The notes beneath the pieces were generated by a model that worked only from the letters and a program-made list of their open reading frames with translations, was not told where the DNA came from and made no database searches. Shown here in pieces: positions 23,572 to 35,929 of a stretch of 64,000 nucleotides of DNA. A program made the translations under genes and the position numbers. The DNA is from Colias croceus (Eukaryota > Arthropoda > Insecta > Lepidoptera > Pieridae): assembly GCF_905220415.1 (NCBI RefSeq), contig NC_059542.1:9548001-9612000 (forward strand), given 5' to 3'. Position 1 is the first letter of the stretch. Every line of letters starts with the position of its first letter.

Positions 23572-26500
23572 ATGGAAAAATCTGAAGTTGTTATTCCGAA
23601 AGGCAGCAAAGGCGAAGATGATGAAAATAAGGAAAGTATAAATGAAAATGATCCATTAAAGCCAGATAATAAAAACGTTAAAGAAAAAGTTAAAGGAAAA
23701 GATGAGACGTTACTATCGAGACTCAAAATTATAAAACAAAACATAACAGTGGAACCAATAATGATGTGTTACCTAATGCCCAGCGTGTTGGCGTCTCTGG
23801 CTACGCAAAATTTGAATCTTGAAAAAGCTTGTCTTGTCAACTTAAATTACTCTTCTGAAGTCTGTGAAGCTCTTAAAGCGAGGGATATAGGAAACTATAC
23901 TGAATATGAGGATAATGTGCAATTACTAACAGCGTATATACAATCTTGGAAGAACATAATACAGACCGCGTTCCCCGTTCTTATAATTCTGTTTGTTGGC
24001 GCCTGGAGTGATAAAACTGGAAGACGAAAACCGTGCATCCTTTTACCCATTGTAGGTGAGATGCTATCGTGTATTGGTTTCATGGTAAATACTTATTTCT
24101 TCTATGAATTACCAGCAGAAGTGACGGCGTTGACGGAATCTGTGTTTCCTGCTTTAACGGGGGGTTGGTATACAAATTTTATAGGCACATTCAGTTATAT
24201 CAGTGATATTACAACAGTTGAAGATCGAACTTATAGACTAGGTATTGCGAATTTATGCATGTCTCTTGGCTATCCCATTGGAAGTGCGTTTAGTGGAATC
24301 TTGCTCAAGTGGGTTGGATATTATGGAGTATTTTCCATATCAGTCTCCCTTTATATGTTCAGCCTTATATATGGATTCTTCTTTCTGGAGGATACTAAAC
24401 TAAAAACTGTTGAAAATGTAAGTATTGTCTTTAATAATAACTTTATAATTATATAAGACTAGATTTTTATAATCAAAATAAATTAATTTACAGAAGCGTA
24501 GCGGGTGTTTTGGATTCTTTCGTGAATTCTTTGACTTTAGATTAGTAAAAGAAACATTTAAAGTTGCGTTCAGAAAGGGTCCAGGAAATAGAAGGGTGCG
24601 TGTGTGTCTTCTTCTTTGTGCAGTTTTCGTTATATTTGGACCAACGCAAGGTAATTCATGTGATTGTTTGTTTATTTTTATTTGTTTTTAAACAAAATAT
24701 TATTATTTCTTTCGTTTTTTTAAACTACGTTGATTATTTTTTTTAATTGCTGGATCTAAATACCTAAATACCATTTAACGTAATACAAAAACATCATTAT
24801 CAGATGTATATTTATTTTCTCCGTTTTCCTCGAAAGCATTTACTGCTAATCCTATGTACTCACTTCTTAATGAACCTCGTGCTATTAAAAATGTTTTTAT
24901 TTCTAAAGAATTGTTTATTTCAGGAGAATACGCTGTTATGTACCTTTTTGCTCGATACAGATTTAATTGGGACGAAGTGAAGTTTAGCATATGGTCTACT
25001 TATTGTATTGTAACCAATTTAATTGGTAAGTCGTAGTGTATGTTGATATTATGGTTCTTTACAACTGGATATATAGTAGTAGCAAGAAGCAAGTTATTGA
25101 TTCTGTTCAGTATGTATTGTCATATTGTTTATTATTAGTTTAGGTATTGTGTGGTCTATTTCAATGAAAATCAAATCATAAATATCGACTGGTTTCTCAA
25201 TATTGCTTTAAAGCATCTTATGGAATTTTCCTCATTATTATCAAACAAATGAAACAATTTAACAATACCTCCCATATTGATAATAATGGTTTGGTGTTCA
25301 ATCAATACAAAAATAAAATCCACATTTTAAGACATGTATAAAATCGTAGCCTAGCATTTCCTTAAGCCAAAAACTTGATTTGTCATCTTATATATTGATA
25401 AACAGGCCTAGTGGAATTTCATTAATTACTGTTTAAACCCGAAAATTAATTAATAAAGTACACAAAGCCTTCCCCAGGAATCGTGAAAATATGTTTAAGA
25501 TTATTAAAAGCGATCAAAATAATCTGTTATTATCTGGAAGTTTACCAAAATTCTTATATCTACTACCAAAAAAACCTTCATACTACCTAATAGTTACATA
25601 TTTATGTTAGAGGCGTGTAACTTAAGCTTACATAATTCACTTTTACTTTTCTCCTTCGAAGACTTAAAAAAAAACTGTTTAAATAATGCCCCAAATAATC
25701 TTTACTAGGCACATATTCTAATATAATTTCAATTTCAGGTACAACATTTTCCATTTCCCTATTTAGCAGCTATTTAAAAGTAGACGATACGATATTGGGA
25801 ATTATATCATGCACCAGTAAGATCGTTGCATCTTTCGCGTACGGCTTCGCGAGGAACGATCTAGAAATTTATTTGGGTGAGTAACTTGATCAGAATATCT
25901 GGTTTAAACATTGAGATAATAATACTACGTATGGAGGAGACACCACGAACAAAATCTGTGCGCCATTTTTTTGCTCTAAGTTTTAAAAATTATTATCTAG
26001 TTAGGTACTTACCGATGAAAGTTATTCCTTTGTACTTTTCCGTATTATTTGTATTATTTGTGCAATATCGTAACACACACGAAGGCTTATTTGATGCGTT
26101 TCACTTTAAAATAAATAAAAAATGAGCGTGCAGTTACGCCATATGGCGTATGTTGAGCGGAACATAAGTGATGTGGGCGGTGTCGTCTCCATATGTATAT
26201 CTCAATGGGTTTAAAGCGTTATTTTGTCAGTGATCCCAGGATCACAGACTAATCTAACAGAGAATAAATCTTAACACAACCAGTTGTATTTATTCCCTGT
26301 TAGAAATATCATTTTTCTTAAAATTTTTAAACTGTGAAGAGCTAACCACTATTCTATTGAAGTTGGAAGTTGTTACTTAAATATCCTGTAGGTATTAATT
26401 TTTAACCGTCTGTTATATAATATATTTATACTAGAAACTTACCGTATGATAAAAATCCCTATGACGAAAGAATCAGACTACCTAATATAATATATAACAA

Positions 26501-29500
26501 CTTCAGTTTTATATTTTTAAACAATCATCATCATCAGCCCATATACGTTCCCACTGCTGGGACACGGGCCTCCTATGAGGGTACAGGCCATAATCCACCA
26601 CGCTGGCCAAGTGCGTGTTGGCGGATGACACATGTCGTCGAACTTTTCAATTCTTCGACATGTCGGTTTCCTCACGATGTTTTTCTTCACCGTTCGAGCA
26701 GTGGTGATGTTACAACAAGCGCACATAAATTGAAAAATCAATTTATTTCCTGCGCGCTCGCCTGGTCTCGAACCCCGGACTTATCGATTCGAAGTCCGAG
26801 GTCTCACCACTGAGCCACCACTGCTCCGATTGCTTTTTAAACAATGTCACGTCCTAATTAATTAGAGAATCGAATGAAGGTATTGGTGAGAGATTTGGGT
26901 ACCCAAACAACAAGCTGAAACTAAATCTATATAATATTGTCATTATGATGAATGTAATTATTAAATTGAATTGAGCATCCGTACCAAATCCATCGTGGTG
27001 TATTTCTAAATTGAATTACGGAGTATTTATTCGATTAAGATTATCGATAATATCTAATTCGTGATAAGATTTCAGGATTTGAACCGTTAGCGTATCGAGT
27101 TATCGATTAGGTATTGAAAATATCTTAGATATTAGTATTCAAAATCTTATGTTACTACACCTAGGTATTGAGGTCACCTCATTTTAGAAAAAGTGTTTGT
27201 ATCAGTTGTGTTCAAATTTTTCCACCTATATAATAAAAATGAATCGCCAAATGTTCGACAAAATCTAGAAATCTGTCCACCGTTTCTGATATCCAAGATA
27301 CAGGCAACCGCCTAGTTTGGATCTACTGTAATAATCATCATCATCATCATCATCATCAGCCCATATACGTTCCCACTGCTGGGACACGGGCCTCCTATGA
27401 GGGTACAGGCCATAATCCACCACGCTGGCCAAGTGCGGGTTGGCGGATGACACATGTCGTCGAACTTTTTTTTTTTTTTTTAATTCTTCGACATGTCGGT
27501 TTCCTCACGATGTTTTCCTTCACCGTTCGAGCAGTGGTGATGTTACAACATGCGCAGATAAATTGAAAAATCAATTTATTTCCTGCGTGCTCGCCTGGTC
27601 TCGAACCACGGACTTATCGATTCGAAGTCCGAGGTCTCACCACTGAGCCACCACTGCTCTCACTGTAATAATGTAATGTTTTAATTTTTTTGGTAAATAA
27701 AGATTTTATTTTGTTTTAATTTATTTTTAAATGTATTGCTATGCGTACTATAAAACTATACAACAGTTTCACCAGTTCGGCAATTTTTTTAACGATTTCG
27801 CGCAAGGAAGCTTCTACTGGAGAGAAAACACGAAAAAGGGACTAGGGCAGAACAACATCTGCTGGGGCAGCTAGTTATTCATAAATAATTTACTCAGTAG
27901 GTACAACTTATCATAACAGAAGTGCACAACGTCTATTCAATACAGTTACGAAGTGTTTGTATCAAGTTTAGATTTAAGCAAACATTAGATTTAACTTAGA
28001 ATTATAGTACACTTGTGCATTGCTTTAAGCTAAGTCAGAGGAGGTCATTAAGACACTACAATTAGTGCTTAGTAATTAGCCCCATAAGACATTGCGCTAC
28101 CAGTCTCTAGGATTGGTTTATTCAAGTCATCATATAATTGAAATCAAAGTAGATTAACCATATTATATAATATATTTTTTTATGAAAGATTTCTAAAGCA
28201 ACTGTATGATAATAATGAGTCGTCAAATGTGTTACTAAGCGTAAAACTCGTTGACGGATCGACCAATTCGGTTATTTTTTTATTTTTTTGTTGGGGCACA
28301 AGAAAGGTTGTTATGGATGGAAACCACGAAAAAGAGGCAATAAGACAGAACAGTGTCTACCGGTAAAGATAGTGTCCTAAAAAAACATATACATCATAAT
28401 GTACATAATTATCATGAGATTTCATATCGTTTCAAACAAAATAAAGAAAATCTTTCTCTAAATATACGATGATAAATCTTTATCTATTCTCAAATGTTTT
28501 TTAACATATAAATATTCAAGTCAGAACAGCGTGATACTTTTGAAATCCACGGCCTACATTAAATGTTTACAACTTATTTATGTTGTTTTATATGTATATT
28601 GTATAGTATGTATTATTCCTATTATTATAAATTTATTTATTGCAAATTGTTTTGTATACTTAAGCTTATCTTATAATCCGCAGAACAGGGCAATGATTTA
28701 CTTTTCTATACTAATAGATGTTATAAAGAGGGAAGGTTTGTAATTATGTATGTATGTATAGTTTTCACGCATAAACTACTGAACCGATTACAATGAAATT
28801 TAGCACACATATAGAGGGTAACTTGGGTTTTCGGGTTTTATCCCGAAAATCCCACGGGAATGGGAACTATGCGGGTTTTCCTATGTAAACGCGGGTGAAG
28901 CCGCAGGCGGAAATCTAGTACCTGATAAAAGTCGAGTAGCAAATCCAATCTAGACGTTTTTATTAAAACGCAATGATATGATACCTGTTGAATAATTTTA
29001 ATTTTACTTATAACATTCCTTTTATAATGTGCGACTCCTATTAATTATTTACTCGCAGATACTCAGGTAATTGAACTGTTTATAAAAAGGTTTGTTTCTT
29101 TGTATTTGATTAGATTGCCTATCAGCTAATGGCCTAAGCTGCACTAAGACGCTATTTACGTTGAACAAACACTTACTTTGTACTCGTTTTAAAAGATGAA
29201 CTAGATTGGTTCATTAGACATATTAGTAATTGCTAAAGAGAACTAAAGAATAGGTTTTATTAAAAACCTGCCATCGGCTTTTCTGTAAAGGTTTATATGT
29301 ATGGTATTTGCTACGAGAAAATGCTACGAAAACTAGCATAACCAAAACTTATAATTCTTAGCTTGAATATTTACTAAGATTCCACAAGTGCCACAGATAT
29401 CGACAAACAATAATCACTACATAGTATAAAACAAAGTCGCTTTCTCTGTCCCTATGTCCCTTTGTATTTTTAAATCTTTAAAACTACGCAACGGATTTTG

Positions 29501-30979
29501 ATGCGGTTTTTTTAATAGATAGAGTGATTCAAGAGGAAGGTTTTAGTATATAATTTATTAGGTTTTAGACAAAACGGGCGAAGCCGCGGGCGGTAAGCTA
29601 GTTAAATATATACATATATATATATATAGATATAAAACAAAATCGCACTTAATATTAGGTGCGTGCATTAGTTTAGGGATATTACATAGAGTATAATTTA
29701 TTCAATTATTGCTTTTTTACAGCGCCGCTTTTAGAATTGTTGAATGGCACTTCATTTATAGCGATGCGCTCGATCGCATCAAAACTGGTCAGCGGAGAAG
29801 AGTTTGGTGAGTAATTGATAATATCTATAGCTTTTGTCTGATCACACAATATAGCTATTGGTCCTGGAATCGATAAACAGATAAATAGATTTAAATTCCA
29901 TAGAGTATTCTAATTTGAATCTTACCGGTAAGATAAGCTATGTAAACTAACTAAATACTACAGAACTTCATCATTACCACGTCCCCATATAAAAACGGAA
30001 TACCTAAATAAATTTCACATTTCATTAAAATCACTATATTTTGGCAAACACAAACACTTGTCCACAGAAACTTTTCGTTCTTTCGGAACCGAAACTCAAA
30101 CACTTCGCCGCTTTCATTTTAACCACTGCATGTAACCAATAATTCTATTATTACAGGCAAAGTAAACTCCCTATTTGGTCTAGCGGAGGCCATGACGCCT
30201 CTCCTCTACGGGCCACTATACTCCAGGGTTTACATGTCCACACTGAACGTCCTGCCCGGTGCTGTGTTCATACTTGGAGGGCTTCTTACCGTGCCAGCTA
30301 TTGTCCAATTCGGGTATTTATATCAGACTATTTTCGTATACTTTCCTTTACCTGTAGGTTAGAAAATGGCGTCAATCAGCTGTAAAACTTTTTTTTTTTA
30401 CCATACGTATGCGGTATGAGTATAGAAGGAAATATTGTGTGAGTGAGAGACATATAGGAAAGCTGCTATTTTCAATTCTTATATTATTCGACCGAGTAGT
30501 ACCGTTGTGATATCGTAGTTCAAAATTCTAAATGTTAAAATTTGGATATAAGATTATTGGTTGATACTATTTTTAAACTTCAAATTGAGCCGGCACGTGA
30601 CTGAGTGAAGCCTGACAGGATATCGAGGTAAAAAGTGCAGTCAGTGAAAAAGATAAAACAAGGTTTGAACTCCTGTCTCTAAAGACCGATCTTTTAATCC
30701 TTGACTAAAACTTTACATCCAATAAATGTCACCTGTCAAAACATTGGTATTTAGAACACATTTGTTTAAACCAAGAATTGGAATTGGAAGATCATCCCCT
30801 AGTAGAAAATTCGTCAGATTTAAATCTCAAACATTTATTTTATTCAACTAGATATTTTACCTTAGCTTATTGTGAGAAAATATAATATATCATTTTAAAT
30901 TACCTATGTTATTTACAGCTGGCTCTACTTTGAACACAAGAAAGATAGAAGAAGAAACATAGAAAAACCAATAGAATGA
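23572..30979 (+). CDS. SLC46-like MFS transporter, gene C (complete)
   Basis: Seven coding exons: 23572-24417, 24494-24650, 24924-25025, 25739-25876, 29723-29806, 30157-30313, 30919-30979, giving 514 residues. ATG 23572 sits in a good context (CAAAATGG). The frame is open upstream to a GTG at 23515, but no earlier ATG is present. The lysine/glutamate-rich N-terminus (residues 1-55) precedes QNITVEPIMM and TM1. The first extracellular loop has C87, C98 and sequons at N92 and N108. The MFS signature GAWSDKTGRRK is at residues 143-153 and is closer to consensus than in gene B. Exon 2 holds FKVAFRKGPGNRRVR just before TM7. Exon sizes 102/138/84/157 match the three paralogues exactly. Gene C starts only 1.3 kb after gene B ends, on the same strand, as expected of tandem duplication. 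The large intron 4 (25877-29722) holds a hAT MITE, two SINEs and several Helitrons. Confidence 0.94.
25909..26207. mobile_element. hAT-type MITE, copy in gene C intron 4
   Basis: The ends are CATTGAGATA and TATCTCAATG, flanked by a perfect 8-bp duplication GGTTTAAA (25901-25908 and 26208-26215). Eight-base target sites and CA-start termini point to the hAT superfamily. It begins only 32 bases after the exon 4 splice donor. Confidence 0.72.
26526..26833 (-). mobile_element. tRNA-derived SINE, copy 1
   Basis: Flanked by a perfect 12-bp duplication TTTTTAAACAAT (26514-26525 and 26834-26845). The minus-strand head has GTGGCTCAGTGGTGAGACC (box A) and GGTTCGAGACC (box B); the 3' tail is (GAT)n. 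Gene C intron 4. Confidence 0.78.
27226..27874 (+). mobile_element. Helitron interrupted by a SINE
   Basis: AATGAATCGCCAAATG start at about 27238 and GCTGGGGCAGCTAG end, split by the SINE at 27336-27661. Confidence 0.5.
27336..27661 (-). mobile_element. tRNA-derived SINE, copy 2, inside a Helitron
   Basis: Flanked by an 11-bp duplication ACTGTAATAAT (27325-27335 and 27662-27672). Same family as the copy 500 bases upstream, with a longer (GAT)n tail and an internal T run (27468-27481). Confidence 0.78.
28195..28370 (+). mobile_element. Degenerate Helitron-type insertion
   Basis: AATGAGTCGTCAAATGTG and CACGAAAAAGAGGCAATAAG recall the copy ending at 27874; the CTAG end is lost. Confidence 0.4.
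28708..28918 (+). mobile_element. Helitron-type insertion
   Basis: TCTATACTAATAGATG start, ATCCCACGGGAATGGGAAC, CTAG end. Gene C intron 4. Confidence 0.65.
29414..29601 (+). mobile_element. Helitron-type insertion
   Basis: TCACTACATAGTATAAAAC start, GGGCGAAGCCGCGGGCGG hairpin, CTAG end; about 120 bases before gene C exon 5. Confidence 0.65.
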
Positions 30980-31133
30980 TTAAAGATTTTATTAATATTG
31001 TTTTAAGTATATTTTTCTACAATATGGCTTGGTTAAAATAATATCACGTAAGATTGAAAAATGTGATAAAAGTGTAACAAAATGTGAATGTGATCTAATG
31101 TGTGTACGTAAGTCAGTATAAGTTTGTAGACAT

Positions 31134-31139
31134 AATAAA
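31134..31139 (+). terminator. Polyadenylation signal of gene C
   Basis: A canonical AATAAA lies about 155 bases after the gene C stop codon, and T-rich sequence follows. It is the first AATAAA after the stop and lies about 75 bases before the piggyBac relic. Confidence 0.5.
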
Positions 31140-31217
31140 TTTGATTTTTTATAGATAATTTGAAATTGTTTTATTTTAAATATTTAAATATATTAAAAAT
31201 AATATTTACCACTTTAA

Positions 31218-32527
31218 CCCTAGTAAGATAGTCTGCGTCAAAATGACTCCTGCGTTTTCGAAATATAGCTTTATCTTTTAAAATGTCGCGAATCCATAAC
31301 TGTGCTTATAGGACATTTCATAAGTCACTAAGAGCTACCCTATGGTATACGTCTCAATAAAGTTAGAGTAACCAATTTTGAAATATAACGACTACGTGAG
31401 TCAAAATTACGCATGATTATCTTTACCGTGACTTTTAAGATTTTGACTTCTATGGTAGTTTGAATATTTTTTAGCTTATTTTTACTGTATATTGTGACTT
31501 ATGTTTAAAATTTATTTTTATACATATTGAAGCAAATATAGAAAACAATTGGGGATAGAAAATTGGAAGAATATTGTATACTAGCCGCTCTTATGCAAAG
31601 CGATGAGGGTCCCTGTGAAGAAACCGATAGGGAAGTAGGAGGACCACGAAATTGAAAATGACGAGCAAAGTGACACAGAAGAAGCTTTTCCCGATGAGGT
31701 ACAAAGCAAAGATGATATATTACATTCAAGCAAAAGGCGAAGTAGATGCATTAGACCGAATGTGTTCCCTGATGTTCAATAGTAGTAAGACAATGAGATG
31801 GCCAATGGCTTTATTTTATGGAATCAATAAAATTGCTTGGATATTGCATATTAAATTTATAGCCACAATGTTAACATCAAAGCACAAAAACATCCGAGTC
31901 AAAAAAACATGAAATATAGAAGCATGGAACCGTCTTCTTTGTCCGTGGGTGTTTAGAATCACCAGCTTTGATAAGATATTTGCGTGATAATATCTCCAAT
32001 TTGTTGCCAAATGAAGTATCTGGTACATCGTAAGAAAGTACTGAGGAGGCCTTCCGTAAAAAAAAACGTATTTACTATACGATTTGTCCTTCTGAAATAT
32101 GACGAAAGGCAAATTCCTCCTGCAAAAAATGTAACATCGTTATATTATGTCGTGAGCATACGTTGATATGTGCTAAACTTGTTTCTCACTATTTTTTATA
32201 TAAGTATATGTACAACATATATATAAGATATAAAAAAGTCTGATAATTGTAGCCAAAAATAAGTTTTTATTAGAAATAATACGTGTTACAAGAATTGTAG
32301 ATTTAAAGCAGACGTTTAATGTTTTCGTTTTTTTTATATGTATAAAAATAATTAAAAATAAATTATTTGTAATATTAATTATTCTAACATAACTGTAAAT
32401 ATATAATAACTTACAATTTATAGAAAAAAAAACAATATACCGCGACTTAGAGCTAACTAAAAAACATGCGTAAATTTGACGCATGACTATCTTTCCCGTA
32501 TTACTCAATATGATTATCTTTCTAGGG
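31218..32527 (+). mobile_element. Internally deleted piggyBac element
   Basis: Both ends are intact in outline: CCCTAGTAAGATAGTCTGCG at the left, TATCTTTCTAGGG at the right, each next to TTAA (31214-31217 and 32528-32531). Subterminal sequence such as GTGAGTCAAAATTACGCATG also follows the piggyBac layout. At 1310 bp it is about half the length of autonomous relatives (about 2.5 kb). Transposase N- and C-terminal fragments remain; the catalytic middle is missing. Confidence 0.88.
31555..32150 (+). pseudogene. piggyBac transposase remnant
   Basis: N-terminal coding remains: an acidic segment reading ENDEQSDTEEAFPDEVQS near 31660-31715. A jump near 31730 then leads in another frame to KGEVDALDRMCSLM and MRWPMALFYG (31731-31908), the region after the last catalytic aspartate. 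Further frames give RYLRDNISNLLPNEV (about 31970-32030) and RKANSSCKKC-like codons near 32105, the start of the C-terminal cysteine-rich finger. Frameshifts, a stop after the WPMALFYG block, and loss of the DDD core mean no active transposase. Family recognised from these blocks. Confidence 0.88.
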
Positions 32528-32547
32528 TTAAGGGCCGATTTTTCAAA

Positions 32548-32600
<53 letters not shown>

Positions 32601-32896
32601 TTTATTTATTTATTTTTTAATTTACATTGATGCAATCATAAACTCATTCGAGTTTTTCTGTGCACCATAAGCCCACAAACCGCTACATAAATGTTTTAAT
32701 ACTTATTATTAGTTCTTAATCCTAATGAGGGTACTTAGAAATTTTTTAGTGACGAGCGACATCGGTAATCTTGCTGGCCGTGTAAACATACAGTATGCTC
32801 CTTTCGTGAATCTATAATTTTGTATTATTTGTATTTATATTTAGATAAAATTAGTTATAAGTTCTTAATATTTTAGAGTTATTAGAAGGTTTTTTT

Positions 32897-35875
32897 TTAT
32901 AATAGTTTATTTATATTTACTAAAAAGTATTGCTTTAGTTTGAATTTTAGATTTTTGTGAGTTATTGAATCTCTTAAAGATATAGGTAGTTTGTTGATGA
33001 GACAGGGTACCATATAATTTAACGTTCTCTTCCCGTGAAGGTTTCTAAAAGATGGAAGTTTTAGCGTAGCGTTTGTGACGCTACGAGTTATTATATTATT
33101 ATGAGGCGTTTTTTTAATTTTATTTATGTCAATATTAAAGAATTCCTCTTTTAAAAGTGTTAGATTAATTTTTTCATGTATCGGTATGATTTTACACAGT
33201 TCAAATAATTTACGATAGTCATTTTTATATTTAGCCTTAATGTTATATGGAACGATCGTTTTTAGTAGTCTTAATTGGAGTGTGTATATTTTGTCAAGAT
33301 TGGTCTTACAAGTCCGTCCGTAGCTAGACAATCCATATGAGATAATTGATTCGGCTAGTGATTTGTAAAGCAATAATAAAGTTTTGTAGGGAATTTTGTG
33401 TTTAATTATCGAAAATTTAGCCAGGATACACCTCAATCTATCACACACTCCGTTAATATGTTCTTGCCAGTTCAGTCTGCTATCAATAGTAACACCCAAG
33501 TATGTTTGATAATCTACAATATCTATAGCGTTACAGTTACAATTTGGTGAGTTATTAAAATTCTGATTTCCGTGCAAGCATTGGTGTTCGTGAGCTATTA
33601 GTCTGGGTATATGGGAGCTTCTGTTCTGACTAGAGCTTATGTACATTAATTTTGTCTTATTCTCGTTAACAACTAGACCTGCGTCATGTGACCATCGTAA
33701 CAATGAGTTAAAATCCTCTTGTAACTTCTCGAGTGCTTCGCTTACGTTGTTACCAGCAGCAACAAGACAAGTGTCGTCGGCAAATTGATAAGTCTCACTG
33801 TGTTTAATGACATTTGTAAGGCTATTTACGTACGTCAGATAGTGCAATGGACCGATGACCGAGCCCTGCGCAGTGCCCTCCGTAGCAATAACTATGTCAC
33901 TAGTCGCATTACAGACTCTAACAGTGTATCTTCTATCGTTGAGGTAGTCCGAACACCAGTCCAATAGGTTGCCTCTAATACCGCTGTCATGCAGGCACTC
34001 TAATAGTCTCTCGTGACAAAGCGTATCAAACGCCTTACTATAGTCTATAAATACTGCTAGTACATGTTTTTTGTTATTTAAATGTGAATGGACGCTATCG
34101 GTAAACGCTGACAGAAGTTGTGTTGTGTTCTTGTTTGGCCTAAATCCATATTGATGGTTGGTTAAAATTTTATTATTTTCATAGAATTCATATATATGTT
34201 TGGCAATATATTTTTCAATAATCTTATCAATAGTAGGCAATATTGTTATCGGTCTATAGTTGGTATAATCTGTTTTTGATCCCTTTTTATAAATCGGTCG
34301 GACAATGCCGGTTTTAAGCACTGATGGGTAGGTACAGGTTTTTATACATAAATTAATTAAATTTGTGATGACTGTTTGAATTCTTGTACATATTTTTTTT
34401 AAGTCACAGGCTCTAATACCATCTACCCCTGGGGCTTTATTATTGTCTAAGCTCATGATTATATTTTTGACTGCATCAGGCTTCGCGGGTTTTAGTCGCA
34501 TAGTGACCTGGGCCGAAGTTTTGTATTGTGATTTATTAAGTAATGGCATTGAGCAGTTAGGAGTAATATTTTTTGTGCTATTTTTAAAAAATTGTGCAAA
34601 GTTGTTTGCGATCTGTTTATAAGACACGTTAGTTTTTTGAAATGCATTATTAATAGTATCATCAATCGACCTCTTAATTCTACCAGTGATTCGATTTAAT
34701 ATTTGCCATAATTGTCTACTATTATTCCCGTTTGCAATTATTTCTGATTTGTAATAATTATTTTTAGTTCTATTAATTAATTTATTAGCGTAATTTCTCG
34801 ATTTGTTATAATTTTGCTTTAATATTAGGTTATTAGGATCTTTTATCCATTTTATAAATAATGTATCTCTATTCTTGCAAGCATTCGTAATTTGCTTGTT
34901 TATCCAATTATTATTGCGATGTGTTGATCGGTTTTTTATTTTAATTGTGTATTCAGATTTTTTATAACACTCCCGAAATTTTGAATTAATAAAGTTATAT
35001 AATGTTTCTGGACAGTTAGTATCATACGATTCCTCCCATTGAATTTGCTCGAGATAGTTAAGAAGTTTTGTATTATTAATACAAATCTTTTCTTTGGGAA
35101 CATCCTGTGTTCGTGTACCAATGCAAGCGAGTATCACCGCGCGATGATCGGCCAGTGTAGTACCGAGTGCCGCCGTGAATAAGTCTTGTGAGCGGGATCA
35201 TGCAAATATATGATCTATACAAGATTTACTTAGTTTGTTATTATTTAGTTCTAGTCTAGTGTGTACAGTGATCCCGCATACAAGGCCCATTTCATATAAC
35301 ATGTTGTTGTATTTATGCTTTACAGGATTTTCACTCTTAAGGTCTATGTTAGTATCGCCTAGTAGATATAATTCAGTGGTGTTAGGGAATTTTTTAAGTG
35401 TAAATTTCAATTCATCAATAAATAAAATTTTACTTAAGTTAGGCGGGTGGTATACCGCGCAAATGTTGGCAGTGTAGTTAGTGTTTGTGGTTATAGAACA
35501 AAAGATGCTTTCAAAGTATTTTGTTTTTGCGTTTATAATATTACACTTAAGATTGTTATTGACATATAATATTATACCACCGCCTTTTCTATAGTTACGA
35601 AGAGCTTTATACATTCGGTAACCGCTTATTTCATATAATACACTATTATTTTCTGATACATTAGCCTCTGTTAGAATTACAATATCAATGCATTTGTTTG
35701 ATTTACTTAAAATTTGTTCAAGTGCGGTGAAGTTTTTTATAATCGATCGTATATTAATATGTATACATAATAAGTTGAGGTGGCTGTGAGGAATACAATT
35801 TAAAAAGTTGTTGACATTACTACAATCATTGATTTCGATTATATCATTACACAAATTAGCCATTTTTATAGACAA
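32897..35875 (-). pseudogene. ORF2 of non-LTR retrotransposon 1 (endonuclease-RT) with one internal stop
   Basis: A single frame runs from ATG 35875 to a stop at 32897, interrupted only by a TGA at 35200-35198. Upstream part: apurinic-type endonuclease with VILTEANV and LLGDTNIDL. Just past the stop the frame continues through LADHRAV, the conserved aspartate-histidine block of the same domain. The reverse transcriptase domain then follows with NYRPITILP, IDYSKAFDTL, AQGSVIGPL and the FADD active site (as QFADDTCL). The end is a basic C-terminus. The TGA could come from a CGA arginine codon by one transition. Apart from it, both enzyme domains look whole. Confidence 0.85.
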
Positions 35876-35929
35876 AGAATAAATTTAAATTAATAATATA
35901 AGAGCAGAGACATGAAGTTTCTTACTTAA

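Noticed and set aside
26745..26826. tRNA gene on the minus strand
   Set aside because: It is the head of a SINE with target duplications and a sister copy.
32173..32508. A 111-codon minus-strand open frame
   Set aside because: It lies within the right part of the piggyBac relic and has the composition of random AT-rich sequence.
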